Below, one piece after another: positions 16,726-25,078 of a stretch of DNA of 64,000 nucleotides. Within the stretch, counting starts at the first letter, position 1, and every line of letters begins with the position of its first letter. Source of the stretch: Actinomycetales bacterium (lineage in GTDB: Bacteria; Actinomycetota; Actinomycetes; Actinomycetales; Dermatophilaceae); NCBI GenBank assembly GCA_016710645.1, contig JADJVI010000059.1, positions 1-64,000 of the forward strand. Direction: 5' to 3'. A program made the translations under genes and the position numbers. Below the pieces are notes generated by a model, which searched no databases, had not been told where the DNA came from, and worked only from the letters and a program-made list of their open reading frames with translations.

Positions 16726-17409
16726 TCAGGGCTGGCGGCGGCTCACCGACCAGCCATCGGGTGCGTCGAGCAGAGGCATCGGGTCAAGAGATGTTGCGCG
16801 ATAGACGATTCGGTCGTGCAGCCGCCCAGCTCGGCCGGCCCAGAACTCCATTTCGACCGGACGGATCCGAAAACCGGCCCAGGACAACGGAACCGGCACA
16901 TCGTCAGGTCGACCCCGGTCGGGATAGCGCACGGCATACTCCTGGAAGCGCGCCTCCAACTCCGCTCGCCCGTCGATGGGCTGGGACTGCTTCGAGGCCC
17001 AGGCGCTGATCCGCGATCCCCACGGCCGGGTGCCCCAGTACTCCCCGAGCGTGTCGCTCTCCACCGGTTCGGCCAGACCCCGGAAGCGCACCACGCGGAA
17101 CAGCTCGGGCCACCCCAGCGATGCGGCCACCTGCGGGTTGGCGGCGATCTCCACGGCCTTGGTCGACCCACTGTCGGTGACGAACCCGGGCCCCCGCGCA
17201 TCGAGAAAGCGCATCAACACGGTGCGCACATTAGGCGCGCCGTCGGCGTCGACCGTGGCGAACGCCAGCGCCAGGCCCTCGGGCGCCTCGGCCGCGTGCA
17301 CCCCCGCCGCGCGCGCCTGGTCGATCCAGCGAGTGAGCTGGGCATAGGGGGTGGCGGCAAGCTCGGTCTCGTCCAGCCCGTCACTGCGGTAGTCCACGCG
17401 GTCGGTCAC
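16726..17409 (-). CDS. pdxH: Pyridoxamine 5'-phosphate oxidase
   Basis: 227 residues from the GTG at 17409. FMN split-barrel: APNVRTVLMRFLDARG, substrate/FMN residues in SLGWPELFRVVRFRG, RPWGSRISAWASKQSQP and the C-terminal WAGRAGRLHDRIVYR. Makes pyridoxal 5'-phosphate, the cofactor of SerC and of the class III aminotransferase in this window. Typical length. Confidence 0.92.
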   Translation of the reverse strand: MTDRVDYRSDGLDETELAATPYAQLTRWIDQARAAGVHAAEAPEGLALAFATVDADGAPNVRTVLMRFLDARGPGFVTDSGSTKAVEIAANPQVAASLGWPELFRVVRFRGLAEPVESDTLGEYWGTRPWGSRISAWASKQSQPIDGRAELEARFQEYAVRYPDRGRPDDVPVPLSWAGFRIRPVEMEFWAGRAGRLHDRIVYRATSLDPMPLLDAPDGWSVSRRQP

Positions 17410-17460
17410 GACTCCAGCGTAGGCTTCCGGCCAACACGGGCGCGGGTGAGGAGGCCACCA

Positions 17461-17868
17461 ATGGCGGCAGGCAAGATCGTCGGGTATGCCGTGAAGTACG
17501 GCGTGAAATACGGTCCCCATCTTGTCGTGGCGGCCAAGGCGCTCAAGGAGCCGGCGACGGCATACGCGCAGGCCAAGCTCGCCGAGCAGCGCGAGCGCAA
17601 GGCGGCGCTGGCCGAGGCGGCGACGCTGCAAGCTGGCACCGTGCTCAAGGTCTTCCACGACACCCACCCGGTCTGGGTCGTGTATGCCGGGGAGGACCCG
17701 GTGAGCGCGCACCCGGCCGTACCGGTGCCGCTGGCCACGTTGGTCGAGCGAGCCGATCTGACCCAACGGATGCGCCCGGAGGACGTCCCCGCAGTCAAAG
17801 ATCGCGTCGTCGCCGTCAAGGACACGGCCACCGCCAAGGCCCGCAAGGTCGTCAAGCGCGACCGCTGA
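17461..17868 (+). CDS. Conserved actinobacterial protein of unknown function
   Basis: 135 residues starting MAAGKIVGYAVKYGVKYGPH. Contains a short beta-rich core (VLKVFHDTHPVWVVYAGEDPV) and a Lys/Arg-rich tail (KARKVVKRDR). Divergent from pdxH, upstream of citrate synthase. No membrane segment or signal peptide. Confidence 0.7.
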   Translation: MAAGKIVGYAVKYGVKYGPHLVVAAKALKEPATAYAQAKLAEQRERKAALAEAATLQAGTVLKVFHDTHPVWVVYAGEDPVSAHPAVPVPLATLVERADLTQRMRPEDVPAVKDRVVAVKDTATAKARKVVKRDR

Positions 17869-17970
17869 GGTGGACGCACGAGAGTCCACCCAGGGGTAGG
17901 CGGTCACACGGCATACCGGCCATGCGGCAGAATCGAACGTGCGTCACCCCCGCACGTCCAAGGAGATTGC

Positions 17971-19116
17971 ATGACGACCCAACCCCTCGCCACGCCGGAT
18001 TTCGCCAGCTTCAAGCCTGGCTTGGAAGGTGTTGTCGCCTTCGAATCGGAGATCGCTGAGCCCGACAAGGAAGGCAGCGCGCTGAGGTATCGCGGCGTCG
18101 ACATCGAGGACCTCGTCGACAAGGTGTCCTTCGGCCAGGTGTGGGGGTTGCTCGTCGACAACGCCTTCGAACCGGGGCTGCCGCCCGCTGAGCCTTTCCC
18201 GCTGCCGGTGCACTCCGGTGACGTGCGTGTCGACGTGCAGTCGGCTCTGGCCCAGCTCGCGCCGATCTGGGGATTCCGCCCGCTGCTGGACATCGACGAG
18301 GCCGAGGCCCGGGAAAACCTCGCGCGCGCCGCGGTCATGGCGCTGTCCTTCGTCGGCCAGTCGGCGCGCGGGCTCAACAAGCCGATGATCCCGCAGCGTG
18401 AGGTCGACAAGGCCCGCACCATCGTCGAGCGGTTCATGATCCGCTGGCGCGGCGAGCCCGACCCGCGTCACGTCGAGGCCGTCGACGCCTATTGGGTGTC
18501 CGCCGCCGAGCACGGCATGAACGCCTCTACCTTCACCGCCCGCGTCATCGCCTCCACGGGCGCCGACGTCGCGGCCTGCCTGTCTGGTGCGGTGGGCGCG
18601 ATGAGCGGCCCGCTGCACGGCGGCGCGCCCTCGCGGGTGCTCTACATGCTCGAAGGCGTCGAGAAGACCGGCGACGCGCGGGCCTATGTCAAGGGCGTCC
18701 TGGACAAGGGCGAGCGGCTGATGGGCTTCGGCCACCGGGTCTACCGCGCCGAGGACCCCCGCGCCCGCGTCCTGCGCTCCACCTGCAAGCGCCTCAACGC
18801 GCCGCGTTTCGAGGTGGCGCACGCGCTGGAGGAAGCGGCGCTGGCCGAGCTGCAGGAGCGCCGTCCCGACCGGGTGCTCGCCACCAACGTCGAGTTCTGG
18901 GCCGCCGTGCTGCTCGACTTCGCCGAGGTGCCGCCGTCGATGTTCACCCCGATGTTCACCTGCGCCCGCACGGCTGGCTGGTCGGCCCACATCCTCGAGC
19001 AGAAGCGCACCGGCCGCCTCATCCGGCCGTCGTCGCGCTACATCGGCGAGGGCCCGCGCAGCCCGGAGCAGGTCTCTGGCTGGGTGCGCCACATCGACCC
19101 GCACGCGATCGGCTGA
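17971..19116 (+). CDS. citA: Citrate synthase (citrate synthase 2 type)
   Basis: 381 residues with SD AAGGAGA before the ATG. Catalytic regions visible: AMSGPLHGGAPSRVLYML, LMGFGHRVYRAEDPRARVL and the C-terminal TGRLIRPSSRYIG. Condenses acetyl-CoA and oxaloacetate. Belongs to the short actinobacterial second-citrate-synthase group (M. tuberculosis CitA) rather than the approximately 430-residue GltA2. Followed by a terminator whose loop carries the GTATG motif. Confidence 0.9.
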   Translation: MTTQPLATPDFASFKPGLEGVVAFESEIAEPDKEGSALRYRGVDIEDLVDKVSFGQVWGLLVDNAFEPGLPPAEPFPLPVHSGDVRVDVQSALAQLAPIWGFRPLLDIDEAEARENLARAAVMALSFVGQSARGLNKPMIPQREVDKARTIVERFMIRWRGEPDPRHVEAVDAYWVSAAEHGMNASTFTARVIASTGADVAACLSGAVGAMSGPLHGGAPSRVLYMLEGVEKTGDARAYVKGVLDKGERLMGFGHRVYRAEDPRARVLRSTCKRLNAPRFEVAHALEEAALAELQERRPDRVLATNVEFWAAVLLDFAEVPPSMFTPMFTCARTAGWSAHILEQKRTGRLIRPSSRYIGEGPRSPEQVSGWVRHIDPHAIG

Positions 19117-19139
19117 TCACTCGCGTCGTCTCGACAGTG

Positions 19140-19176
19140 ACGAAGGGCCGCACGGGTATGCCGTGCGGCCCTTCGT
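19140..19176 (+). terminator. citA terminator with iterated motif in its loop
   Basis: 16-bp stem built on CGAAGGGCCGCACGG and its complement, with the 5-nt loop GTATG, so the iterated GGTATGCCGTGC core forms the tip. Confidence 0.85.
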
Positions 19177-19209
19177 CGTGCTGCCCATCGTCGCGCTGAC
19201 TCCGGGGCG

Positions 19210-19971
19210 TCACAAGGCCGGACCCTGGGCCCGGAGCTTGTCGACCTCGGCCATCTTCTCGCGCAGCTCGGCGAGCCACGCCTCGGTGTGCTGGCCGACG
19301 AGGGACACCGCCCAGGCCAGGGCCTCGGACCGGGACCGGGCGACGCCCGCGTCGACGAGGGTGTCGAGCACCTGCCGCTGCGGCTGCCGCAGCCGGGTCA
19401 TGACCGGCACAGCCAAGTGGGCGAACAGCTCACGCCGCTCGCCGAGGCTCGCGCCCCAGCTCACCTTGCGGCCGTAACGGGCCTGCGCGGCCTCGGCGAT
19501 GGCCATCCGCTCGCTGCGGGTCTGCTCCCTGAAGCGCGCGATCCGGCCTTCGGCGGCGGCAGCGCTGTCCTCGCCGTCGACGGGCGGGAGTTCACCGACG
19601 ACGAGGATTTCCTCGCGGTCGATGGTGATGGTCGGCGTACCGACGAACCAGTCACCGGGCAGCCGTCCGACGAACCAGGCGGTGGCGTCATCGGCCGCCG
19701 GAAGGTCGGCCTGCTGCCACCCACCGGGACGAGCGAACGGCCCACCGCGGCGGCCTCGCGGACCTGGGCCGCCCGGGCCCATGCCACCGGGGCCGAACGG
19801 CATACCGCCGGGTCCGAAGCCAGGACCGCCGGGTCCGAAGCCGGAGCCACCGGGGCCGCCGGAACCGGGGCCGAAGCCTGGGCCGCGACGGCCGCGTCCA
19901 CGGCCCCGTCCGCGACCGGCGCCGTCCTCGGGTGCTGCATCTGAAGGGTTGTCGTGGGGGTGCATCTGCAT
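19210..19971 (-). CDS. Gly/Pro-rich protein with conserved C-terminal domain, unknown
   Basis: 253 residues. Residues 15-85 are low-complexity Gly/Arg/Pro repeats (GFGPGG units); the remainder is a conserved-looking alpha/beta part (WFVGRLPGDWFVGTPTI, REEILVVGELPPV) followed by helices (ERRELFAHLAVPVMTRLRQP, SRSEALAWAVSLVGQHTE). The last part resembles a helical DNA- or protein-binding module but is not identified. Cytosolic. Confidence 0.65.
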   Translation of the reverse strand: MQMHPHDNPSDAAPEDGAGRGRGRGRGRRGPGFGPGSGGPGGSGFGPGGPGFGPGGMPFGPGGMGPGGPGPRGRRGGPFARPGGWQQADLPAADDATAWFVGRLPGDWFVGTPTITIDREEILVVGELPPVDGEDSAAAAEGRIARFREQTRSERMAIAEAAQARYGRKVSWGASLGERRELFAHLAVPVMTRLRQPQRQVLDTLVDAGVARSRSEALAWAVSLVGQHTEAWLAELREKMAEVDKLRAQGPAL

Positions 19972-20155
19972 GTCTCCTTACGTGATTACTTCATTACACC
20001 TCGCCTAACGACACCGCCGCACGTCTTGTTCCCGAGGCGTGAGACTGACCACATCGACCCTCGCCACGCGTCCATTTCGTGGACCCGGCGGCGTGGGCCG
20101 GATGAACAGTTGGTTGACTGGAAGCTCCAATCGTTCGCCATCGAGGTGAGTCACC

Positions 20156-21277
20156 GTGACCGAGCCGATCACCATTCCTGCCGACCTGCTACCCGCCGAC
20201 GGACGCTTCGGATGTGGTCCCAGCAAGGTCCGCCCCGAGCAGGTGGACTTCCTGGCCAGCCTCGGCAGATCTCTCCTCGGCACGTCACACCGGCAGGCGC
20301 CGGTCAAGAACCTCGTCGGGCAGGTCCGCGAGGGCCTCAGCTCGCTGCTGAAGCTGCCCGAGGGCTACGAGATCATCCTCGGCAACGGCGGGTCGACGGC
20401 CTTCTGGGACATCGCCGCCTTCGGGCTGGTGCGCGCCAAGGCTCAGCACCTGGCCTTCGGAGAGTTCTCTGCGAAGTTCGGGTCGGTGACGACCAAGGCG
20501 CCGTTCCTCGGTGAGTCGACGATCATCAAGGCCGAGCCGGGCACCCTGGCCAGCCCGGTGGCCGAAGCAGGTGCCGACGTCTACGCCTGGCCGCACAACG
20601 AGACCTCCACCGGGGTCATGGCTCCCATCCAGCGGGTCGAGGGAGCTGATGCCGACGCGCTCGTGCTCATCGACGCCACCTCTGGTGCGGGCGGGCTGCC
20701 GGTCGACATGTCTCAGGCCGACGTCTACTACTTCGCCCCGCAGAAGTGCTTCGCCTCCGACGGGGGCCTCTGGCTGGCCGCCTTCTCCCCCGCCGCCCTG
20801 GCCCGGGTCGAGGAGATCACGGCCAGTGGCCGCTGGGTGCCCGACTTCTACTCGCTGCCCACGGCCATCGACAACTCGCGCAAGAACCAGACCTACAACA
20901 CCCCCGCGCTGTCCACGCTGGCGCTCATGGCCAACCAGCTCGAGTGGCTCAACGGCAACGGCGGCCTGGACTGGGCCACCGCTCGGACCGCTGACTCCGC
21001 GAGCCGGCTCTACGGCTGGGCGGAGGGCACGGCATACGCGACGCCCTTTGTCGCCGACCCGGCCGCGCGCTCCCAGGTGGTCGCGACGATCGACTTCGAC
21101 GACGCGGTGGACGCGGCGGCCGTCGCCAAGACGCTGCGCGCCAACGGCGTCGTCGACGTCGAGCCCTACCGCAAGCTGGGGCGCAACCAGCTGCGCGTGG
21201 CGATGTTCCCCGCAGTCGACCCCCAGGACGTCTCGGCGCTCACCGCCTGCATCGACCACGTCGTCGCCGCCCTCTGA
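20156..21277 (+). CDS. serC: Phosphoserine aminotransferase
   Basis: 373 residues, GTG start. Fold-type I PLP enzyme with lysine in YYFAPQKCFASDGGLW; substrate loop GNGGSTAFWDIAAFG; HNETSTGVMAPI. Matches the actinobacterial/archaeal type of SerC. Converts 3-phosphohydroxypyruvate to phosphoserine in serine synthesis. Ends at a strong terminator. Confidence 0.93.
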   Translation: MTEPITIPADLLPADGRFGCGPSKVRPEQVDFLASLGRSLLGTSHRQAPVKNLVGQVREGLSSLLKLPEGYEIILGNGGSTAFWDIAAFGLVRAKAQHLAFGEFSAKFGSVTTKAPFLGESTIIKAEPGTLASPVAEAGADVYAWPHNETSTGVMAPIQRVEGADADALVLIDATSGAGGLPVDMSQADVYYFAPQKCFASDGGLWLAAFSPAALARVEEITASGRWVPDFYSLPTAIDNSRKNQTYNTPALSTLALMANQLEWLNGNGGLDWATARTADSASRLYGWAEGTAYATPFVADPAARSQVVATIDFDDAVDAAAVAKTLRANGVVDVEPYRKLGRNQLRVAMFPAVDPQDVSALTACIDHVVAAL

Positions 21278-21300
21278 CGGCTCCCGCTCTCAGAACGCAC

Positions 21301-21339
21301 GCCAGGAGGCCGCCCGCACAACGCGGGCGGCCTCCTGGC
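21301..21339. terminator. serC terminator
   Basis: 17-bp perfect stem GCCAGGAGGCCGCCCGC with a 5-nt loop, 24 nt after the serC stop. Confidence 0.88.
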
Positions 21340-21378
21340 TGTTTGGACGGGAGCGGGACCGCGCTCGATGCTCGCGGA

Positions 21379-21465
21379 TCAGCGCACGATGGCCGCCACG
21401 ATCGCGATGACGACCACAAGGGCCAGCGCTGCGAGGGTCAAGCGATGCCGGAAGCGCACGTTCAC
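21379..21465 (-). CDS. Possible 28-residue single-span membrane peptide
   Basis: Encodes NVRFRHRLTLAALALVVVIA and onward: a basic N-terminus followed by one hydrophobic helix. GTG start with a GGGGAG-like element upstream. Too short for composition to prove coding; listed because the layout is that of small membrane proteins. Confidence 0.3.
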   Translation of the reverse strand: MNVRFRHRLTLAALALVVVIAIVAAIVR

Positions 21466-21545
21466 CCCTGCATTCTCCCCGAGGTCCGGGCCTCGGAATG
21501 CCGCGAGGGCAGCCGGGTGGTCCCGACTGCCCTCGTGTCTCGACC

Positions 21546-21572
21546 CGGTATGCCGTGCGGCACGGCATACCG
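21546..21572. repeat. Perfect inverted pair of the iterated motif
   Basis: CGGTATGCCGTGC and its complement separated by one base, a 27-bp palindrome just past the 3' end of the purine permease gene; probably acts as its terminator. Confidence 0.7.
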
Positions 21573-21590
21573 TCGCGGTGTCTGACGCGA

Positions 21591-23093
21591 TCAGACGCCC
21601 AAGATGCCCTTGAGCGGGTCGATGGCGAAGTAGATGACGAACAACCCGGCCACGACCCACATGAGCGGGTGGATGACCGAGGCCTTGCCGCGGATGAGCT
21701 TGATGAAGACGTAAGCGACGAAGCCGGCGCCGATGCCGACCGTGATCGAGTAGGTGAACGGCATGAGCACGATGGTGAGGAAGGCCGGAATCGCGATCTC
21801 CAGGTCGTCCCATTCGATGCCCTTGACCTGCTGCATCATGAGGAACCCGACGAGCACGAGCGCGGGGACGGCCGCCTCGTTGGGGATGATCTTGACCAGC
21901 GGTGCGAAGACCATGGAGATGAGGAAGAGCACGCCGGTGACGACCGAGGCGAGACCGGTGCGGGCACCCTCGCCGACACCGGAGGCCGACTCGATGTAGG
22001 AGGTGTTGGACGAGACGCCCGCGGCGCCACCAGCGGCAGCGGCGATGGAGTCGACGATGAGGATCTTCTGGGTGTTGGGCGGGGTGCCGTCGGCGTCGAG
22101 CAATCCGGCCTCGGCGCCGATCGCCGTCATCGTGCCCATGGTGTCGAAGAAGTCGGCGAGCATGAGGGTGAAGACGAGCAGGAAGGCCGCCACCGCGCCG
22201 GCGCTGGCGAAAGACCCGAAGAGGTTGAACTGACCCAGCGTGCCGAAGCTCGGGGTGTCGATGATCTTCTCCGGCATGGCCGGGACGTTGAGGTTCCAGC
22301 CAGCGGGGTTGACCTTGTTGCTGCCGTCGGCATTCTGGCCGATGACGGTGGGGCCGACCTTGGCGACGGCCTCGACGATGATCGCGAGGATGGTCGTCGC
22401 GACGATCGAGATGAGGATGGCGCCCTTCACCTTGCGCACCCACAGGGCGATGACGGTGAAGAGACCGATGACGAACACCGCGACCGGCCAGCCGGAGAGG
22501 GTGCCGCCGATGCCGAGCTCGACCGGCACCGGTCCCACCCCGGTGCGGCGCACGAAGCCCGCGTCGACCAGGCCGATCATCGCGATGAAGAGGCCGATCC
22601 CGACCGAGATAGCGACCTTGAGCTGAGCCGGCACGGCGTGGAAGACCGCTTGCCGGAACCCGGTGAGCACGAGCACGAGGATGATGAGGCCCTCGAGGAC
22701 GACCAGTCCCATGGCATCGGCCCAGGTCATCTTGGTCGCGATCGAGAAGGCGACGAAGGCGTTCAGGCCCAGGCCGGTGGCGAGGGCAAGGGGGAAGTTG
22801 GCGACGACGCCCATGAGGATCGTCATGATCCCGGCGACGAGCGCGGTGCCGGCGGCGATGGCCGGCAGGTTGGGGGCGACTCCGCCGCCGAGGAAGTGGC
22901 CGCTGCTGTCCTTGGTGAAACCGAGGATGAGCGGGTTGAGGACGACGATGTAGGCCATCGTGAAGAAGGTGACGACGCCGCCGCGGATCTCGCGTTCGAC
23001 GGTGGAGCCACGTTCGGTGATCTTGAAGAACCGGTCCAGGCCGCTCGCCGGCGGAAGGGGCGCCGCGGGGGCCTTACGGGTGGTGGTGGGCAT
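21591..23093 (-). CDS. Purine permease, NCS2/AzgA family
   Basis: 500 residues from the ATG at 23093 (GTG at 23114 also possible). About 12-14 membrane segments. Family signatures: TFFTMAYIVVLNPLILGF, VANFPLALATGLGLNAFVAF, LADFFDTMGTMTAIGAEAG and GGAAGVSSNTSYIESASGVG. AzgA-type proteins import guanine/hypoxanthine/adenine with protons. No purine riboswitch is visible upstream. Confidence 0.92.
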   Translation of the reverse strand: MPTTTRKAPAAPLPPASGLDRFFKITERGSTVEREIRGGVVTFFTMAYIVVLNPLILGFTKDSSGHFLGGGVAPNLPAIAAGTALVAGIMTILMGVVANFPLALATGLGLNAFVAFSIATKMTWADAMGLVVLEGLIILVLVLTGFRQAVFHAVPAQLKVAISVGIGLFIAMIGLVDAGFVRRTGVGPVPVELGIGGTLSGWPVAVFVIGLFTVIALWVRKVKGAILISIVATTILAIIVEAVAKVGPTVIGQNADGSNKVNPAGWNLNVPAMPEKIIDTPSFGTLGQFNLFGSFASAGAVAAFLLVFTLMLADFFDTMGTMTAIGAEAGLLDADGTPPNTQKILIVDSIAAAAGGAAGVSSNTSYIESASGVGEGARTGLASVVTGVLFLISMVFAPLVKIIPNEAAVPALVLVGFLMMQQVKGIEWDDLEIAIPAFLTIVLMPFTYSITVGIGAGFVAYVFIKLIRGKASVIHPLMWVVAGLFVIYFAIDPLKGILGV

Positions 23094-23254
23094 GCGCCCA
23101 AGGCTAGTGGTCACGCGGTCATCGCTACCGCCCTGCCCGTATGCCGTGCAGCCCACTCCCAGCCCGGTGTTGAACCCGTGGCGATGAGCGACGAGTTGGA
23201 TCGGGAAGATCGCCTCACCCCGGCCGCTGGGTGAGGTGCGGCAGTTGATTGCCG

Positions 23255-23310
23255 AAGAGATCGCAATCAGCTCACTTGGCGCGCGCTATAGCGGCACCCA
23301 GGTTCACTGA
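23255..23310. repeat. Diverged third copy of the palindromic element
   Basis: Keeps the same order of parts, GATCGCAATC...CACTTGG, a central spacer, then CCCAGG...GATCGCGATC, but with many substitutions. Lies in the gap 23115-23445, which holds no gene I can support. A loose direct repeat (ACGAGTTGGATCGGGA near 23190, ACGAGTTGTATCGGGA near 23400) flanks it. Confidence 0.45.
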
Positions 23311-23445
23311 TCGCGATCCGTGGGCGGCGGGGGAGCGAAAACGGCGCCTTCACGCCTCCTTGACCACCGAAATCGACATTTCGCCCAGATGGTTGGCCAC
23401 GAGTTGTATCGGGACACGGCGGGGACCACCGGTTAGGGTGCCGAT

Positions 23446-23694
23446 GTGAGCCACTCCGACTCCACACCCACGACATCACCGCAGCCGGTCACTCCGGTCC
23501 ACGTGCCGACTCAGCGCATCGTGCTCGCGGGCACCGCGGTGTGGGCGCTGGCGTTGTTGGTGACGCTCCTGGTCCCGGCCTTTCACACCGGCGATCGGGC
23601 CTGGTGGCCCTGGTGCGCGGTGGCCGGGGTGGCCCTAGGCCTGCTCGGCTGGAGCCTGGTCCGACGCGGCCGGGGCAACTTCCACGAGGCCTGA
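23446..23694 (+). CDS. DUF2530 small membrane protein
   Basis: 82 residues; N-terminal Pro/Thr-rich segment, then two membrane helices (IVLAGTAVWALALLVTLLV and WPWCAVAGVALGLLGWSLV) with a positively charged end RRGRGNF. Matches the actinobacterial DUF2530 layout. Its 3' end overlaps the convergent DUF3027 gene by 60 nt. Confidence 0.85.
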   Translation: MSHSDSTPTTSPQPVTPVHVPTQRIVLAGTAVWALALLVTLLVPAFHTGDRAWWPWCAVAGVALGLLGWSLVRRGRGNFHEA

Positions 23695-24573
23695 CTCGAC
23701 CGCCACCTCGGCAACATCGGGCACGTCGGTCGACTCCGATGTCTCGACGGCCTCGATGGCCTCGGCCGCCTGGGCAACGTCCGACAGCTCAGCGGTCGGC
23801 GCGGCAGGAGCAGCGGCTGGCCGCTCGAACTGGACCATCTCCACGGCATACTCGTCGACGATCGGAGAGCCGACCGAGCTGGGAGGCTGCGGGGCGACAT
23901 CGGCTTCACTGTGGGCGCCGCAGCCGTGGTCGAGGCTGACCACCTTGCCGTCCGAGGGCGACCACTCGTTGGCGCAGACTCCGAAGGTACGCCGCAGGGC
24001 GCCGGCCATCGGCACGAAGTAGCCACAGGTCACGCAGCGCGCGGGCGCCTTTTCGGCGACCTCCGACCGCGGGCCGTGCTCACCGTCGTACCAGCGCTGA
24101 GCGGCCGCCTCACGTCCCTCCGGCGAGAGCACCCGCTTGCGCCCGAGCCCGAGCTCGTTGATCGCCAGCGCGTCGATGTCCTCCTCGCCAGTCGCCTCGA
24201 ATCCGGGCTGGAGGTTGGGATCCTCCTGGCGGTACGGCAAGACATCGCCCGCGCCGAGGTCTCCGGGAGCGATCCGCTCGGCATATGGGACCCACTCTGG
24301 GGCGAGGATCGCGCCCTCACCCGGCACCAGACTGGTTTCGCAGATCGTCGCGTGCTTCTGCCGCGGGCTGCGAGCCACGCTCACCGACCAACGCCACCCC
24401 TGGTAACCGCTGGACGTGCACCGGAAGTAGTGCGTCGCCAGGCGCTCGGCCTCCATGACCATGGCCACGTGCTCGCCGACGGTGTCGGGTTCGGCGATGG
24501 ACACGGCCGCCTCGCGGGCCAACTCGATCGCGGCCGCAGCGGCCAGCGTGGAGTCAGCCTTGAGGACCGGCAT
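23635..24573 (-). CDS. DUF3027 protein
   Basis: 312 residues; starts one base inside the stop of the cold-shock gene (TGATG), so the two are coupled. Conserved features: HYFRCTSSGYQGWRWSVSV, WVPYAERIAPGDLGAGD, and a probable metal-binding Cys pair in ARCVTCGYFVPMAG with CANEWSP further on. The C-terminal 70 residues are Ala/Glu-rich low complexity. Function unknown; conserved next to DUF2530 in actinobacteria. Confidence 0.88.
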   Translation of the reverse strand: MPVLKADSTLAAAAAIELAREAAVSIAEPDTVGEHVAMVMEAERLATHYFRCTSSGYQGWRWSVSVARSPRQKHATICETSLVPGEGAILAPEWVPYAERIAPGDLGAGDVLPYRQEDPNLQPGFEATGEEDIDALAINELGLGRKRVLSPEGREAAAQRWYDGEHGPRSEVAEKAPARCVTCGYFVPMAGALRRTFGVCANEWSPSDGKVVSLDHGCGAHSEADVAPQPPSSVGSPIVDEYAVEMVQFERPAAAPAAPTAELSDVAQAAEAIEAVETSESTDVPDVAEVAVESGLVEVAPAASDQAPAEQA

Positions 24574-24968
24574 CAGGCCTCCAGGTCCGCGGCAACAGCC
24601 CGCAGGACCTGGGCGACCTTGGAAGCGTGGCCCTTGTCGGGGTATTTGCCGCGCCGCAGGGATTCCGAGGTGTTGTCGAGCAGCTTGATGAGGTCTTCGA
24701 CGATGACGACCATGTCCTCGGCCGGCTTGCGGTGCGCCTGACGCTGGGCCGCCGCCACCGAGGGCGCCGGCTCGAGGATGCGCACCTGCAATGCCTGGGC
24801 CCCACGGCGACCCTCGACGATGCCGAACTCGACGCGGGTGCCGCCCTTGAGCGTGCTCACGCCTTCTGGGAGCGCGTTGGCATGCAGGAAGACGTCGCCG
24901 CCGGCGTCGTCGGAGAGGAACCCGAAGCCCTTCTCAGCGTCGTACCACTTGACCTTGCCTGTGGGCAC
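24573..24968 (-). CDS. Cold-shock domain protein with C-terminal extension
   Basis: 131 residues from a GTG preceded by GAGGTGG. Cold-shock domain in residues 1-65 with RNP1 KGFGFL and RNP2 VFLHAN; nucleic-acid chaperone. The extension (about 70-131, DMVVIVEDLIKLLDNTSESL) is helical, as in the longer actinobacterial CSPs of the M. tuberculosis CspB type. Coupled to the DUF3027 gene. Confidence 0.9.
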   Translation of the reverse strand: MPTGKVKWYDAEKGFGFLSDDAGGDVFLHANALPEGVSTLKGGTRVEFGIVEGRRGAQALQVRILEPAPSVAAAQRQAHRKPAEDMVVIVEDLIKLLDNTSESLRRGKYPDKGHASKVAQVLRAVAADLEA

Positions 24969-25078
24969 CGTTCCACCTCGTGCTCGTCCTGCCGGACCAC
25001 CATGGTCCGCGCGTCGCTGTGCGCCTGCCCAGCCTATCTGTGCGGACAACCGGTTTGCCGGTCTGCAAGGATGGTCCG

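Noticed and set aside
21591..23093. Purine riboswitch before the AzgA-type permease
   Set aside because: The 5' region shows no purine-aptamer core, only gap sequence with a diverged palindromic element.
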